NCBI RefSeq assembly: GCF_963678635.1
Contig: NC_087067.1
Location: 22,761,547 to 22,825,546, forward strand
DNA from: Symsagittifera roscoffensis
Lineage: Eukaryota; Xenacoelomorpha; Acoela; Convolutidae
DNA: 64,000 nucleotides
Reading direction: 5' to 3'
Shown piece after piece: positions 1 through 8,592 of this stretch. Below the pieces are notes generated by a model that saw only the letters and a program-made list of their open reading frames with translations, was not told where the DNA came from and ran no database searches. The first letter of the stretch is position 1; the number at the start of each line of letters is the position of its first letter. The translations under genes and the position numbers were made by a program.

Positions 1-35
1 AAGTTCCTGATGGGAAGCAGGACCTGGGGAACAAA

Positions 36-887
36 GTGTTGTCCGGGGAGTTCAGATGGATGAGAAGAAAGCACAGAACTGACCCAGGAGATGGTGCAGA
101 CTCCGTCGCAGACTCTTCTACACAGGACAACTCCCGAAACTCAGGAATTGACACCTACTCAGACAGGAACTCGAGCTCAGGATCGGAACTATCGGAATTA
201 GCGATCCACACACTACCAGTGGAAACTCGAGCAAGGAATCTGGATAGAGAGGTATACCAGGACGCTGATAGTGATCGCTACCTCATACCAGGTGAAAGAG
301 TCTTTGATAATGCAGCGGATGATCTGGAGACAATAGCGGTATCGAAACGTTCGATGAATCTGTTGCCGCAAAAAGAGGTAGTCAGAACTGATCTTCAGCC
401 ATTCGAACAGGAAACACAGCCATTGTCAAAGATTTGGTGCGTTAAGATGGAAGAGGATACGCATCGGCCCAATGAGCTGAATAGTCAGATGAGGGTCATG
501 AAGACGTACTTGAAGGCGAGATACAGACTCTCGGACCTTCTAAGGGCGCAGAGAAATGACCGCATGACAAGCAATCTGAAAAGGTGGATCGGAAATGGTA
601 CTCCGGACAAAGGAGACCTCAAGGAAGACAGTTACCGCATTCTGAGACAGTATTTCATGCAGAAGGAGGGAAGGTTATACTTGAACAAGGACGGGATTGT
701 GGCTTGCAAGAGAAGAGAAGAAGACAAAGTCCTAAACAAGTATAACGCGATAGTGTTGCCGCAACTCTATCAGACAGAGCTATTACTTAGGTCGCATGAT
801 CAGATGGGCCATCAAGGGATTGACAAAGTGTATCAGAGGATCCTGAAGCTTTTTGAGTGGCCTGGAATGAATGAAAAAGGCATGTGA
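36..887 (+). pseudogene. Integrase N-terminal region, first (extra) copy
   Basis: This 283-aa frame covers an acidic, serine-rich linker (about residues 1-90), a conserved helical stretch (about 95-200), and the start of the HHCC zinc-binding domain of a retroviral-type integrase, with the His pair in HDQMGHQG near the C-terminus. It stops just before the Cys pair, because a one-base shift near the sequence for PGMNEKGM ends the frame. The region from about 300 on is repeated 860 bp downstream, where the frame leads into the real integrase core. This is therefore the left, abandoned half of a tandem duplication. The same region in element II begins at 23411. Confidence 0.75.
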
Positions 888-1750
888 GAAGTGGGTAAAA
901 GCGTGCCTTCCGATCCACCTTTTCAGATGACCCCGAGTGGGCAGCAGCAGTGGCATCACTGACAGTCAGGGAGAAGGTGAAGATCATGCCGTCCAGACGA
1001 CAACACGAAAAGAACGAGAGGGATTGTAGGACAATAGTTCAGCAACTAGTATCCTCAATACCATACGAGGTTTTAACGAGTACTTCTTACGGACGGAAAG
1101 AATAGGGGAGCAATACGCGAAAGAAAACCGTTAACTTCGTGGACCAGGATAAAGAAAGAGTCTTTGATAAGGCAGCGGTTGATCTGGAGACAATAGCGGT
1201 ATCGAAACGTTCGATGAATCTGTTGCCGCAAAAAGAGGTAGTCAGAACTGATCTTCAGCCATTCGAACAGGAAACACAGCCATTGTCAAAGATTTGGTGC
1301 GTTAAGATGGAAGAGGATACGCATCGGCCCAATGAGCTGAATAGTCAGATGAGGGTCATGAAGACGTACTTGAAGGCGAGATACAGACTCTCGGATCTTC
1401 TAAGGGCGCAGAGAAATGACCGCATGACAAGCAATCTGGAAAGGTGGATCGGAAATGGTACTCCGGACAAAGGAGACCTCAAGGAAGACAGTTACCGCAT
1501 TCTGAGACAGTATTTCATGCAGAAGGAGGGAAGTTTATACTTGAACAATGACGGGATTGTGGCTTGCAAGAGAAGAGAAGAAGACAAAGTCCTATACAAG
1601 TATAACGCGATAGTGTTGCCGCAACTCTATCAGACAGAACTATTAATAGGTCGCATGATCAAATGGGCCATCAAGGGATTGACAAAGTGTATCAGAGGAT
1701 CCTGAAGCGCTTTGAGTGGCCTGGAATGAAAAAGGCATGTGAGAAGTGGG
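300..1750 (+). repeat. Direct duplication inside the integrase gene (offset 860 bp)
   Basis: Bases ~300-890 recur at ~1160-1750 with only a handful of substitutions and one single-base deletion near 1645. The two copies are joined by 918-1150, which matches the RNase H/integrase linker of element II (about 22855-23090), a stretch that normally lies upstream of the integrase. The structure is therefore a tandem duplication of linker plus integrase N-terminus, followed by a deletion in the second linker. The very high identity makes this a late event in the life of the copy. Confidence 0.85.
1139..1705 (+). pseudogene. Integrase N-terminal region, second copy (frameshifted)
   Basis: This 188-aa frame repeats the conserved part of 36-887 and leads towards the zinc-binding domain, but a one-base deletion near 1645 moves the reading into the frame of 1663-3414. 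The two frames together cover what was one integrase. The N-terminal ~10 residues come from the linker normally found between RNase H and integrase. No catalytic residue lies in this part. Confidence 0.75.
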
Positions 1751-3414
1751 TAAAAGCGTGCCTGTCATGCCAACAGGTCAAGGATCCAAGGAAATTGCGA
1801 TTTCCTTTACAGTCGATCGAGTCGTCTGAATTCAACGAGGTGGTGCAGATAGATCACCAAAAGATATGCATGACAGACAGTAATTATAATTACGTCTTGG
1901 TCATGATAGATCACTTCACGAAGTATGCAGAGGCCGTGCCCTGCATAACAGCCTCAGCAGAAGAGACATGCGACCACTTGATCAATACGTGGATAGCGAG
2001 ACATGGTTGTCCGATGACGTTTCAATCGGATAACGGAACAACTTTCGTAGGAGAACTCACGAAAGAGCTAATGAGACGCTCACAAGTTGCTCAAGCTCAC
2101 TCCACGACAAACCATCCACAGACAAATGGCTTAGTGGAAAGGCAGAGTCGAACGTTAGTGTCGATGCTGAGGGTATATTGTTCCAGGTACATGACCGATT
2201 GGGACAGATATCTTCCACAGGTGATGGGAGCGCACAAAAGCACACAACATTCCACCACCGGAGTTAGTCCACATATGATGTTAACCGGACACGAGAAGTC
2301 CTTGCCCTTGAACGACTTATGTAGACGAAATACTCAGCAGGCACAGGCAAGGCAGAGGAAAATTTTTGACCAGAAAGCAGCTGGTGCAAAAGCTTATTCG
2401 GTAGGGGATTACGTATGGGTATTTCAGAATGTCATACCACAGAAAGGAACAAAAAAGCTTTTAAAAAAATGGAGGGGACCCTTCATGATTACGGAGGTGC
2501 ACCAGGAGGGACGCTTTTATAGACTGAGTACTGGCCGAGCCGCTCATTACGAAAACATTAGGCCACACAATCCATCGACAGAAGACTGGTGTATACCTGC
2601 AGACATGGAAGAAGGGGATTATCTAATGATGGACCCTGCTTGTGAGGTCAATGAGAAGAGCACCAGGGAAAAAAACGATGAAAATGAGGTCATTGAGGAA
2701 GGAACAAGGACACCACTGGACCTGGGCCCAAATTACGTGATTGAAGCAGACGATGAAACTTTACCCTACGAAGAAGAGGACTGGCAAGACGCTCAACAAA
2801 GGGAGGTTCCTAAGAACTTGGAACCGGATCTTCCGTTCACGATACAGACTCGTCAGAATGACAGGATAAGATCCAAGAAGGAATATAACCCTTACGGCGA
2901 CGATTTTGTAGTGGACAGGATAGACCTAAAGAAGACAGGGGAAGAAGTAGTGGGTCTAGAGGAAATAACTGTGTCACAGGACATTGACAAAACCGATGAT
3001 CACGACAATGAGTGGATCGATGACCGGTCGAAACCCGAGGTAGAATTCGACGACGAGCAACAGATGTCATATGAACAAGACTTGACGAGTCTGCGTGTCT
3101 TGGAATGGCTGAACGAAATGACGTCGGACCCAAAGGAGACCAGTGTCACGATTGAAGATGTAGATCGTGAAAGCATAAAATACATGAAAACCGAACGAAA
3201 AGATCCTTCCTGGGCTGGCCAGGAGGGGAAACTGCTCATTCCGGCTTCCAATCTCGACTTGATACCCGGTATTCGATCGACGGGGACGTCGATGGATATT
3301 TTTGTCCGGGGAGTGGGGGTAGGACTTACCTACACTGAAAATTTATTAATAAAAAAAATTAGGAATAGCAACAGAGACAGGAGACTTGGAAGCAGAAACA
3401 GGCGAAGAACCTAA
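1663..3414 (+). CDS. Gypsy-type integrase: zinc-binding end, DDE core, GPY/F module, acidic tail
   Basis: Integrase joins the cDNA copy of a retroelement to host DNA. The 583-aa frame starts with the second half of the HHCC domain (GHQG at residues 2-5; C33 and C36). It then has an RNase H-fold core whose candidate triad is D64, D123 and E159, with 35 residues between the last two (DD35E). A GPY/F-like module follows (KKWRGPF, roughly residues 265-300). The last ~280 residues are a strongly acidic tail. Compared with element II, about 27 residues are missing in frame after LTGHEKSLPL, between core and GPY/F module. This is the best-preserved integrase in the window, but its N-terminus lies in another frame (1139-1705). 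It overlaps the macro-domain ORF by 29 bases. Confidence 0.9.
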   Translation: MGHQGIDKVYQRILKRFEWPGMKKACEKWVKACLSCQQVKDPRKLRFPLQSIESSEFNEVVQIDHQKICMTDSNYNYVLVMIDHFTKYAEAVPCITASAEETCDHLINTWIARHGCPMTFQSDNGTTFVGELTKELMRRSQVAQAHSTTNHPQTNGLVERQSRTLVSMLRVYCSRYMTDWDRYLPQVMGAHKSTQHSTTGVSPHMMLTGHEKSLPLNDLCRRNTQQAQARQRKIFDQKAAGAKAYSVGDYVWVFQNVIPQKGTKKLLKKWRGPFMITEVHQEGRFYRLSTGRAAHYENIRPHNPSTEDWCIPADMEEGDYLMMDPACEVNEKSTREKNDENEVIEEGTRTPLDLGPNYVIEADDETLPYEEEDWQDAQQREVPKNLEPDLPFTIQTRQNDRIRSKKEYNPYGDDFVVDRIDLKKTGEEVVGLEEITVSQDIDKTDDHDNEWIDDRSKPEVEFDDEQQMSYEQDLTSLRVLEWLNEMTSDPKETSVTIEDVDRESIKYMKTERKDPSWAGQEGKLLIPASNLDLIPGIRSTGTSMDIFVRGVGVGLTYTENLLIKKIRNSNRDRRLGSRNRRRT

Positions 3415-3898
3415 GAAACCTGACATAATGAGGGTAGTTGAGTCATATTTTAACTTACCAAATGAATATTCAAGTAGCATAATACTAACAAACAGCGATT
3501 TCATACTCTCGGATAGAACATGTGCAATAGCAATCACAGCAGATATGAGTTTTAAGATAGCGTTAGCAGCAGATTTTAAGAGAGAATATAAAAACATAGA
3601 ATTCCTTTGGCAGCAAAGACCAGGAATAGGGGGCATAGAAGCCTTGCCTCCGGCGGCGTCACAGATACCGGGAAAAAACCTATGTTTCTTAGTGACACGG
3701 GCGACGGACAAGCGGCACGTGGACCCGGAAAACCTAGTCTTGTCCTTGACGAGATTGAGACAGCTTTCGCTTCCAGTGTACGAACTGAACAGAAGACAAC
3801 TGCATCCTCGGGAATTGTACGCGCTTGTACACGTGATCTTCTCTGATACTAATATACAAACATACCTACATAAGAAATACTACTTAAGTATAGGCTGA
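3386..3898 (+). CDS. Macro-domain-like ORF (ADP-ribose-binding fold, TARG1/ALC1-like)
   Basis: This 170-aa ORF directly follows and overlaps integrase in another frame. Its pattern follows the short macro-domain proteins that bind or remove ADP-ribose: an opening strand with a conserved Asp (NSDFILSD, residues 36-43), an AIAITAD strand and a helix ending in FKREY (46-68), the strand LCFLVTR (99-105), a helix with DPENLVLSLTRLR (113-125), and LSLPVYE (127-133) followed by a helix and C-terminal strand. Macro domains usually have a glycine-rich ligand loop after the last of these strands; here it reads ELNRRQLH, so ligand binding may be altered. Element II carries a frameshifted copy with nine extra residues before LSLP. 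The frame opens just after a double stop and an A8 run at 3351-3358. Family assignment is by eye; fold-level confidence is moderate. Confidence 0.65.
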   Translation: MEAETGEEPKKPDIMRVVESYFNLPNEYSSSIILTNSDFILSDRTCAIAITADMSFKIALAADFKREYKNIEFLWQQRPGIGGIEALPPAASQIPGKNLCFLVTRATDKRHVDPENLVLSLTRLRQLSLPVYELNRRQLHPRELYALVHVIFSDTNIQTYLHKKYYLSIG

Positions 3899-4272
3899 GT
3901 TAAGGTGACATGCAAGAGGCTGTCAGACAAAAGTAGGTAATGTGTGTTATGTTATGTTATGTGTTATGTTATTAAGGTTCTGGGTAAGAAGAAGTTAGTG
4001 ACCACGAACAACTGAATAACGATCTTAGGAATAGATCCAAAGTTTGGACTGTCCAATCTTAGGTCGAATTCCAAAATTTTAGAGATCGATTGATTTTAAT
4101 AAATTTTAGGATCAAAATCTTTTTATCTGACTGTTTTAAATCAATTTTAACGAAGTTAAGGTGAAACTGACAAGTATGATATTCGTGACCTTTTTTCTAG
4201 ATCCTGATTGATCATTTAATTGCTCACTTGAGTCCAACCTTGAATCAAATCGAATCAAAACCTGAAAAGAGA
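3899..4272 (+). promoter_or_regulatory. Non-coding spacer with intron-like splice signals between macro ORF and X1
   Basis: This ~370-bp AT-rich spacer has no ORF and opens with short GTTAT repeats. A strong donor-like site (CTGGGTAAG, GT at 3984-3985) and an acceptor-like site (CCTTTTTTCTAG, AG at 4199-4200) would define a 217-bp intron ending 72 bases before the X1 start codon. Both signals are kept in element II (GT 26318-26319, AG 26512-26513) although the interior has diverged. By analogy with the env genes of errantiviruses, X1 may be expressed from a spliced subgenomic RNA. This is inference only. Confidence 0.45.
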
Positions 4273-5373
4273 ATGGATAATTTCAACTTGAATGAATTGA
4301 TGGACCTGGCAGAGGCATATGTATGACCGATGGTAGATGCGATCTATCGCCGGCTAATGGATCGAGACTTCGCTCTGGAGGACCCAGAGGTAGTCATGTT
4401 GCTGACCGCCCTGATAAACATCTTGGGGCATGACAACCGGGGGGGGGGGCGCCCCACGGAAGTCCTATTGATGGCAGCATACGGAGAAAAGGGAGTACTA
4501 GACCGCCCGAACATGAGAGTGATGAGGTGGAGAAACGGGGCTCTCTCAGGGAGTGACTTGGCGAATGAGCCTGGATTGGGAAGTTCTAGGACTTATCAAC
4601 CAGGTGAAATGCCTTTGCCCTCCAAGCCGAAGCCTGGGCTGACGAGAATGCATCGAGCAGCTTTGCCACCAAAGAGGGCGAAAGTGGAACAAGGGGTTCA
4701 AACGAACCGAACCATGCAAGATCTAGATGGGATGAAAGACGAGCTGCAAAAGACCAGAAAGGAGCTGGATGAGGTGACTAGGACCATACTCAGTACGGAG
4801 GAAGATAAATACATGTGGAAGAGATTGTTCGAAGACTGCAATAAAAAGCAGGGTGAAGAAATTGAGCGCTTGAGGCGGGAATACAAAGAGCGGATGGCGT
4901 TGACAACAGCCGTGGAGAGGGTGATACCTGCAAGGAGTGTTCCTAGAGGGCAGTCCCCGATGGAGCTCTTGACGCCTCGAGAGATGAGTCAGACAACGGA
5001 AACGCGACCCCCGACAACAACATGTCGAGTGACAATCCCGGACCCGAGTGACACCTTGGGTGACCCAGTCGTGGAACAAACGGTGAGGAAGCTGATAGAG
5101 ACAGCTGGACGACTAGTCGCCAACAAGAATGCGCCAGGTTCCGGGCTGACTGCACCCTATGGAACGATCGACGATACGGGCAGAGTAAGACTCTCCCAAA
5201 GCGTGATGACCAGACAGGGAGCTAGCGACACAACGCCATCAATGGGGAGCTCTAAGGTCCCAGAGAGGAGGATACGAAAGATGCCGGCGAAAAAAGTGTC
5301 ACGTGTAATAGATGTACAGAAGAACAATCAGTTGAAGTATAACTTCACAGGAGTTCCAGAGGCGGATTCCTAA
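4273..5373 (+). pseudogene. Accessory ORF X1: helical N-domain and coiled coil
   Basis: The reading frame starts with MDNFNLNELMDLAEAY at 4273, has an internal TGA at 4324-4326 (glycine in element II), and is then open from 4330 to 5373 (347 aa). It has a conserved N-terminal domain (ALEDPEV, LINILGHDNRG, RWRNGALSGSDLA), a Pro-rich link, a charged coiled-coil stretch (about residues 128-185 of the 4330 frame) and a Thr/Pro-rich tail. In element II the same protein continues into an SGNH hydrolase domain. Here a deletion of roughly 200 bp has removed the first two SGNH blocks, so the frame ends early. An 11-G run at 4439-4449 adds one codon relative to element II. I recognise no family for the N-terminal part; a gag-like structural role is possible but unproven. 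Confidence 0.7.
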
Positions 5374-5377
5374 TGTA

Positions 5378-5710
5378 GTGATCCTAGTTGGGACAAATAA
5401 CATCTCGAGAGGCTCGGATGAGGAGGAAGCACTATGGGAATCAATGATGGTGTGCTTGTTTACTACTCTCTGGCAGAAGTTCAACTGCGCGGTACTGACC
5501 GTTTGCACTGTGCCAATGAATGCAAGGAGTCTGACTGCAACAGGGAGAAGGCACAACGAAGGAGTGGTCAGCTGGAATAACATCCTAAGGAATCTAGCAA
5601 GTCGGAATGCCGGAAGGATGATCCTCATGGACATCGAACATGAATTGAGAGCTATGGATCAGGCCATGCTGACCACGGACGGCATCCACTTCGATAATAT
5701 AGAAGGGTAG
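5378..5710 (+). pseudogene. X1 C-terminal SGNH/GDSL hydrolase domain (blocks III and V only)
   Basis: This 110-aa frame holds the C-terminal part of an SGNH hydrolase, a Ser esterase fold. Block III reads VGTNNISRG (GTNN at residues 5-8) and block V reads TTDGIHFD, giving the Asp-x-x-His pair at D101 and H104. Blocks I (GDSL, catalytic Ser) and II (Gly) are deleted here, but both are present in element II at 27522-28094. The domain is thus inactive in this copy. It was once the C-terminal part of X1 (4273-5373). Confidence 0.75.
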
Positions 5711-6099
5711 GCTTGGTTGAACAGAGTCTTCCAAGAGCGATTTGATGAGTTGGAAGTATAACTCTTTGACACAGGAGTGCTAAAGGAGGAGGGAGCATTG
5801 AACAAACCAGTGATTACCACCTTTGGGCCTCCTAGCCTGGAGACACGCTATGATATGATAATCTTATGATAGTCGCGAACTCAGACTTCGTATATACATA
5901 TACCTCCAAGATTTGGACCTAATGCAGTCGGTGTCAATGGCAATCGGGGTACAACGATAGACGAAAATGAACCCAATCACAACCGTATTTGCCGGCATGA
6001 ACGATCATCTACACAGTAGGGGTTTCCTGAGCAGACTCAGAGAGCCTACGACGGCCGAAGACGCTGTATGGCTAGCTATAAAAGGATATCCTTGAATGG
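5711..6099 (+). pseudogene. Decayed coding stretch between X1 and X2, with a short in-frame lead
   Basis: Residual X1 C-terminus (after a stop at 5708-5710) runs to about 5830. A deletion then joins it to the sequence found at 29000 in element II, so ~600-700 bp of element II is absent. From the ATG at 5967 a 42-codon frame (starting MNPITTVFAGMNDHLHSRG) runs to a stop at 6093-6095, just before the main X2 frame. It is conserved in element II (29100-29228) with the same stop and shift. It may be the true X2 N-terminus, joined by frameshifting or an ancestral shift, or a short upstream ORF. Confidence 0.5.
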
Positions 6100-7518
6100 A
6101 TGGGTGAAGTAGTGAACACCCTGAAAGAAGGTGCCTTCCCCGAACTAACACCGAGAGCCGTGTTTGCACTGTCTCCGAGAAGTGCACATCTCCTAGATGG
6201 ACTGAAGTTTGTATATGCGATGGTGGCGTTGCTCTCGGAAGAGAAATATGATGTGATCATATCTGCCCCAAATCGCAGAATAGAGATGGAGAACCTGAGA
6301 CCACTCAGAGCTGAGCTACCTGCGGTGTGGTCGGATATCTCAAACGTATTGAGAGGATTCAAGGACCATGCGCTACACATGCTGGTGCTGGACGAGGTGC
6401 TGGGGTTGGAACTATCCAATTTCAGTCGACAGCTCAAACTGAAACCGGGAATAGGCGACGACCATCGAGTGATTGTAGCGATGTCGAACGACTTATGGTT
6501 CCGAGGAATGGAAGCAACAGGAGAAAGAGAGAGAAGGAAAAATTCCCAGGAGACTAGAGCTCACTTGGAGGCGATGGTTTTGAGAACCAAACCAGAGGCT
6601 AATCAGTGGCTACATCTAACTCCTCGAGTAGCGGCATTGCGTGCGGATGCTTTTGATCAAGGCCCAGTAATGATCAAGAATATCCATGCCTACTTGTTAA
6701 AGGAGGTGAGCCTGGCGGAGAAGGCTGAAGAAAAGACAGCCGAATTCGTAAATAGAGTGTGCCAAGTTACCCTAGAAACTTGCTGGACTGAGAAGGTAAA
6801 GGGAGAAGAAGGCTTCGAACGGACTGATAGCATGCTGGAATGGCTGGGAGCCGGATGGACCGCGTCCTTCTCGGCAAAAGTCTACCCGAAACTCTCTCGT
6901 TACTTGATAAAGGAATTCCTCCAAGCAGTAGTGGAAGTGTCGATTGTGGAACTACTGGCCTTGTTTGTGACGTTTGGAGCAGAGAGCTTCGTGAAGGGAC
7001 CGGTGATACTGCTCACCGAAGGAATCCAGAACTTGCGGTTAGATGGGCTTCTAACATTGATTGCGATTACCCATGGAAACTTGGGAGGACTAATGAAGCT
7101 GACACGTTACCCAGAGCATATGACAGAGAGTGTGAAGAAATTTGACGTGAAGAAAGCCACGGATTCGTGGAAAAAGATAAGAGATCTGAGACATAGTCTT
7201 ATCCAGTACCTCCTACATCAGAATTGCTTTGGAACGGGAGAGGATGAGACAATTGAGAGGGAGGAAGACGTGAGACGACATTTGGGGAGCATGCCCCTAC
7301 TAACTGATCTAAGCTTGGCTATGAGGACCGATCCCTTAGCGTTGATCAGAGGAGCCACAGAGTTTGTGACAGTGATTTATGGACTAGCAGTCACGTTTAC
7401 GTTCCCTGATGTCAAGCTCGAAGCATACAGGAGGTCGGTGCTGCACCTGAACCTCATATCAGCAGTGGATGGTAGTGCGCTGAACTGGTGTGAGCAGCAC
7501 TTTTGCGGGAGAACATGA
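6100..7518 (+). CDS. Accessory ORF X2 (472 aa), function unknown
   Basis: This is the longest intact accessory frame in the window. I do not recognise the family. The composition suggests an alpha-helical soluble protein. It has charged stretches around residues 135-165 (GERERRKNSQETRAHLE) and 200-240, and hydrophobic helices around 281-293 and near the C-terminus (TEFVTVIYGLAVTF) that are too short or too broken to call as membrane spans. I see no zinc finger, nucleotide-binding loop or signal peptide. Element II carries the first ~60% in three frames (29232-29997), then diverges abruptly after GAENFV. The position, between an SGNH-bearing ORF and the 3' end, would suit a structural or nucleoprotein-like role, but nothing in the sequence proves one. 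Confidence 0.6.
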   Translation: MGEVVNTLKEGAFPELTPRAVFALSPRSAHLLDGLKFVYAMVALLSEEKYDVIISAPNRRIEMENLRPLRAELPAVWSDISNVLRGFKDHALHMLVLDEVLGLELSNFSRQLKLKPGIGDDHRVIVAMSNDLWFRGMEATGERERRKNSQETRAHLEAMVLRTKPEANQWLHLTPRVAALRADAFDQGPVMIKNIHAYLLKEVSLAEKAEEKTAEFVNRVCQVTLETCWTEKVKGEEGFERTDSMLEWLGAGWTASFSAKVYPKLSRYLIKEFLQAVVEVSIVELLALFVTFGAESFVKGPVILLTEGIQNLRLDGLLTLIAITHGNLGGLMKLTRYPEHMTESVKKFDVKKATDSWKKIRDLRHSLIQYLLHQNCFGTGEDETIEREEDVRRHLGSMPLLTDLSLAMRTDPLALIRGATEFVTVIYGLAVTFTFPDVKLEAYRRSVLHLNLISAVDGSALNWCEQHFCGRT

Positions 7519-7734
7519 GCGAAGATCTGTTATTTGCGAAAATATCAGAGCCAGAAATGACAGTCATCAACTTTGACGATCACTTCCGTGATCGCATGGG
7601 AGAGGTAGAGAGAGGGCACATCGAGGTATTTCCGGAGCTCTGGAATCTAAGACCCTATGATAAGACGAATGATGAAAAGACCAGAGTTCCTCGTCTCACT
7701 GCAGCATATCACTAGGTGAGAGAAGAGACGAAAG
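7503..7734 (+). pseudogene. X2 C-terminal continuation in another frame
   Basis: A 70-aa frame (7503-7715) overlaps the end of X2 and continues with similar codon use (INFDDHFRDRMGEVERG), so X2 has probably lost its natural end by a one-base shift. From 7735 the DNA matches the last codons of X6 and its 3' untranslated region (39289 onward). A deletion therefore joins X2 directly to the 3' end of the element and removes X3-X6 from this copy. Confidence 0.55.
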
Positions 7735-8592
7735 ATTGTTGCAGGAGGAGGAGATGGAACATTGACAAATACGCTAAATAACAAGATGCAAAAAGACAAA
7801 AAGAAGATCAATTAGAAGAATTTAGAGGTTTTAGGACTTCTAAACGACGAAAACAAAGAGTGAACAAAGAAAAAAACAAAGAAGCAACGAGAGAAAGTTG
7901 TTAAAACTCAGAATTGTTTTGTGTGTGACAAAAATTCAAATAAGAAACAAAGCAACTAAGTTTGCAATTGAAACTGAAGAGAAAACATTTAGTTGAGTTT
8001 TGAAGATTAAAGAATTTGTTGCATTTATAAATTTGCATTTTGATTTTAGTTAGTGGCTTTAGAGACACTTAATATTTATTCAGAAAGGCTTGAGCAAAGA
8101 GTATATTTGAATATTCCAGCCTGCATGACTGTTTTAAATCAACTAGGAAAACTGATCACTTTGAGGTGATATGAAAGGCTTGGGTAATCCATTGAAGAGG
8201 GAGATTGTTTCATTGTTCTTTCTAACCACAGAGCTCCTTAATTTTAATATTCAGGACAATAACAACTTAAATTTCCGAAGGGAAGAAGCATAGTAGGATA
8301 ATTTTAGCTAGTTGGTTGGCAGGTCTGTCCTGCAAACTAACACCTTTTAAAACCTAGGAGAAAAAGTTTTAAATCAGGGCAATGACGTTGGAAGTCAGAA
8401 AAAATGTTTTATTTTAAGTCATATCCTCAAAGTGCAGATCAATGAAGGAATTTGGAAGGCTACAGCATTGTAGTATGATGCCATTAATATTCTGCAGTGA
8501 GTCGATATGATGCGGATAAAAGTAATTTCGTGCATTTTGTAAATTCTGTTCAATGACACTAAACCAATTTTACGAATATTGCGAGATTCAAT
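7735..8592 (+). other. 3' untranslated region of element I
   Basis: This A-rich non-coding stretch is ~0.86 kb long. It matches 39289-40173 and 47894-48778, and in its second half also 34006-34388. It starts with the last codons of X6 (ending GGAACATTGA at ~7764) and runs to the LTR. The end is shortened relative to the other copies by recombination between two GACATT repeats, which removes ~30 bp including the usual LTR start. No clear polypurine tract is seen next to the LTR. Confidence 0.75.

Noticed and set aside
6381..6781. Hydrophobic stretches in X2 as possible Env transmembrane segments
   Set aside because: No signal peptide, no Cys-rich ectodomain, no clear 20-residue membrane span; an envelope call is not supported.
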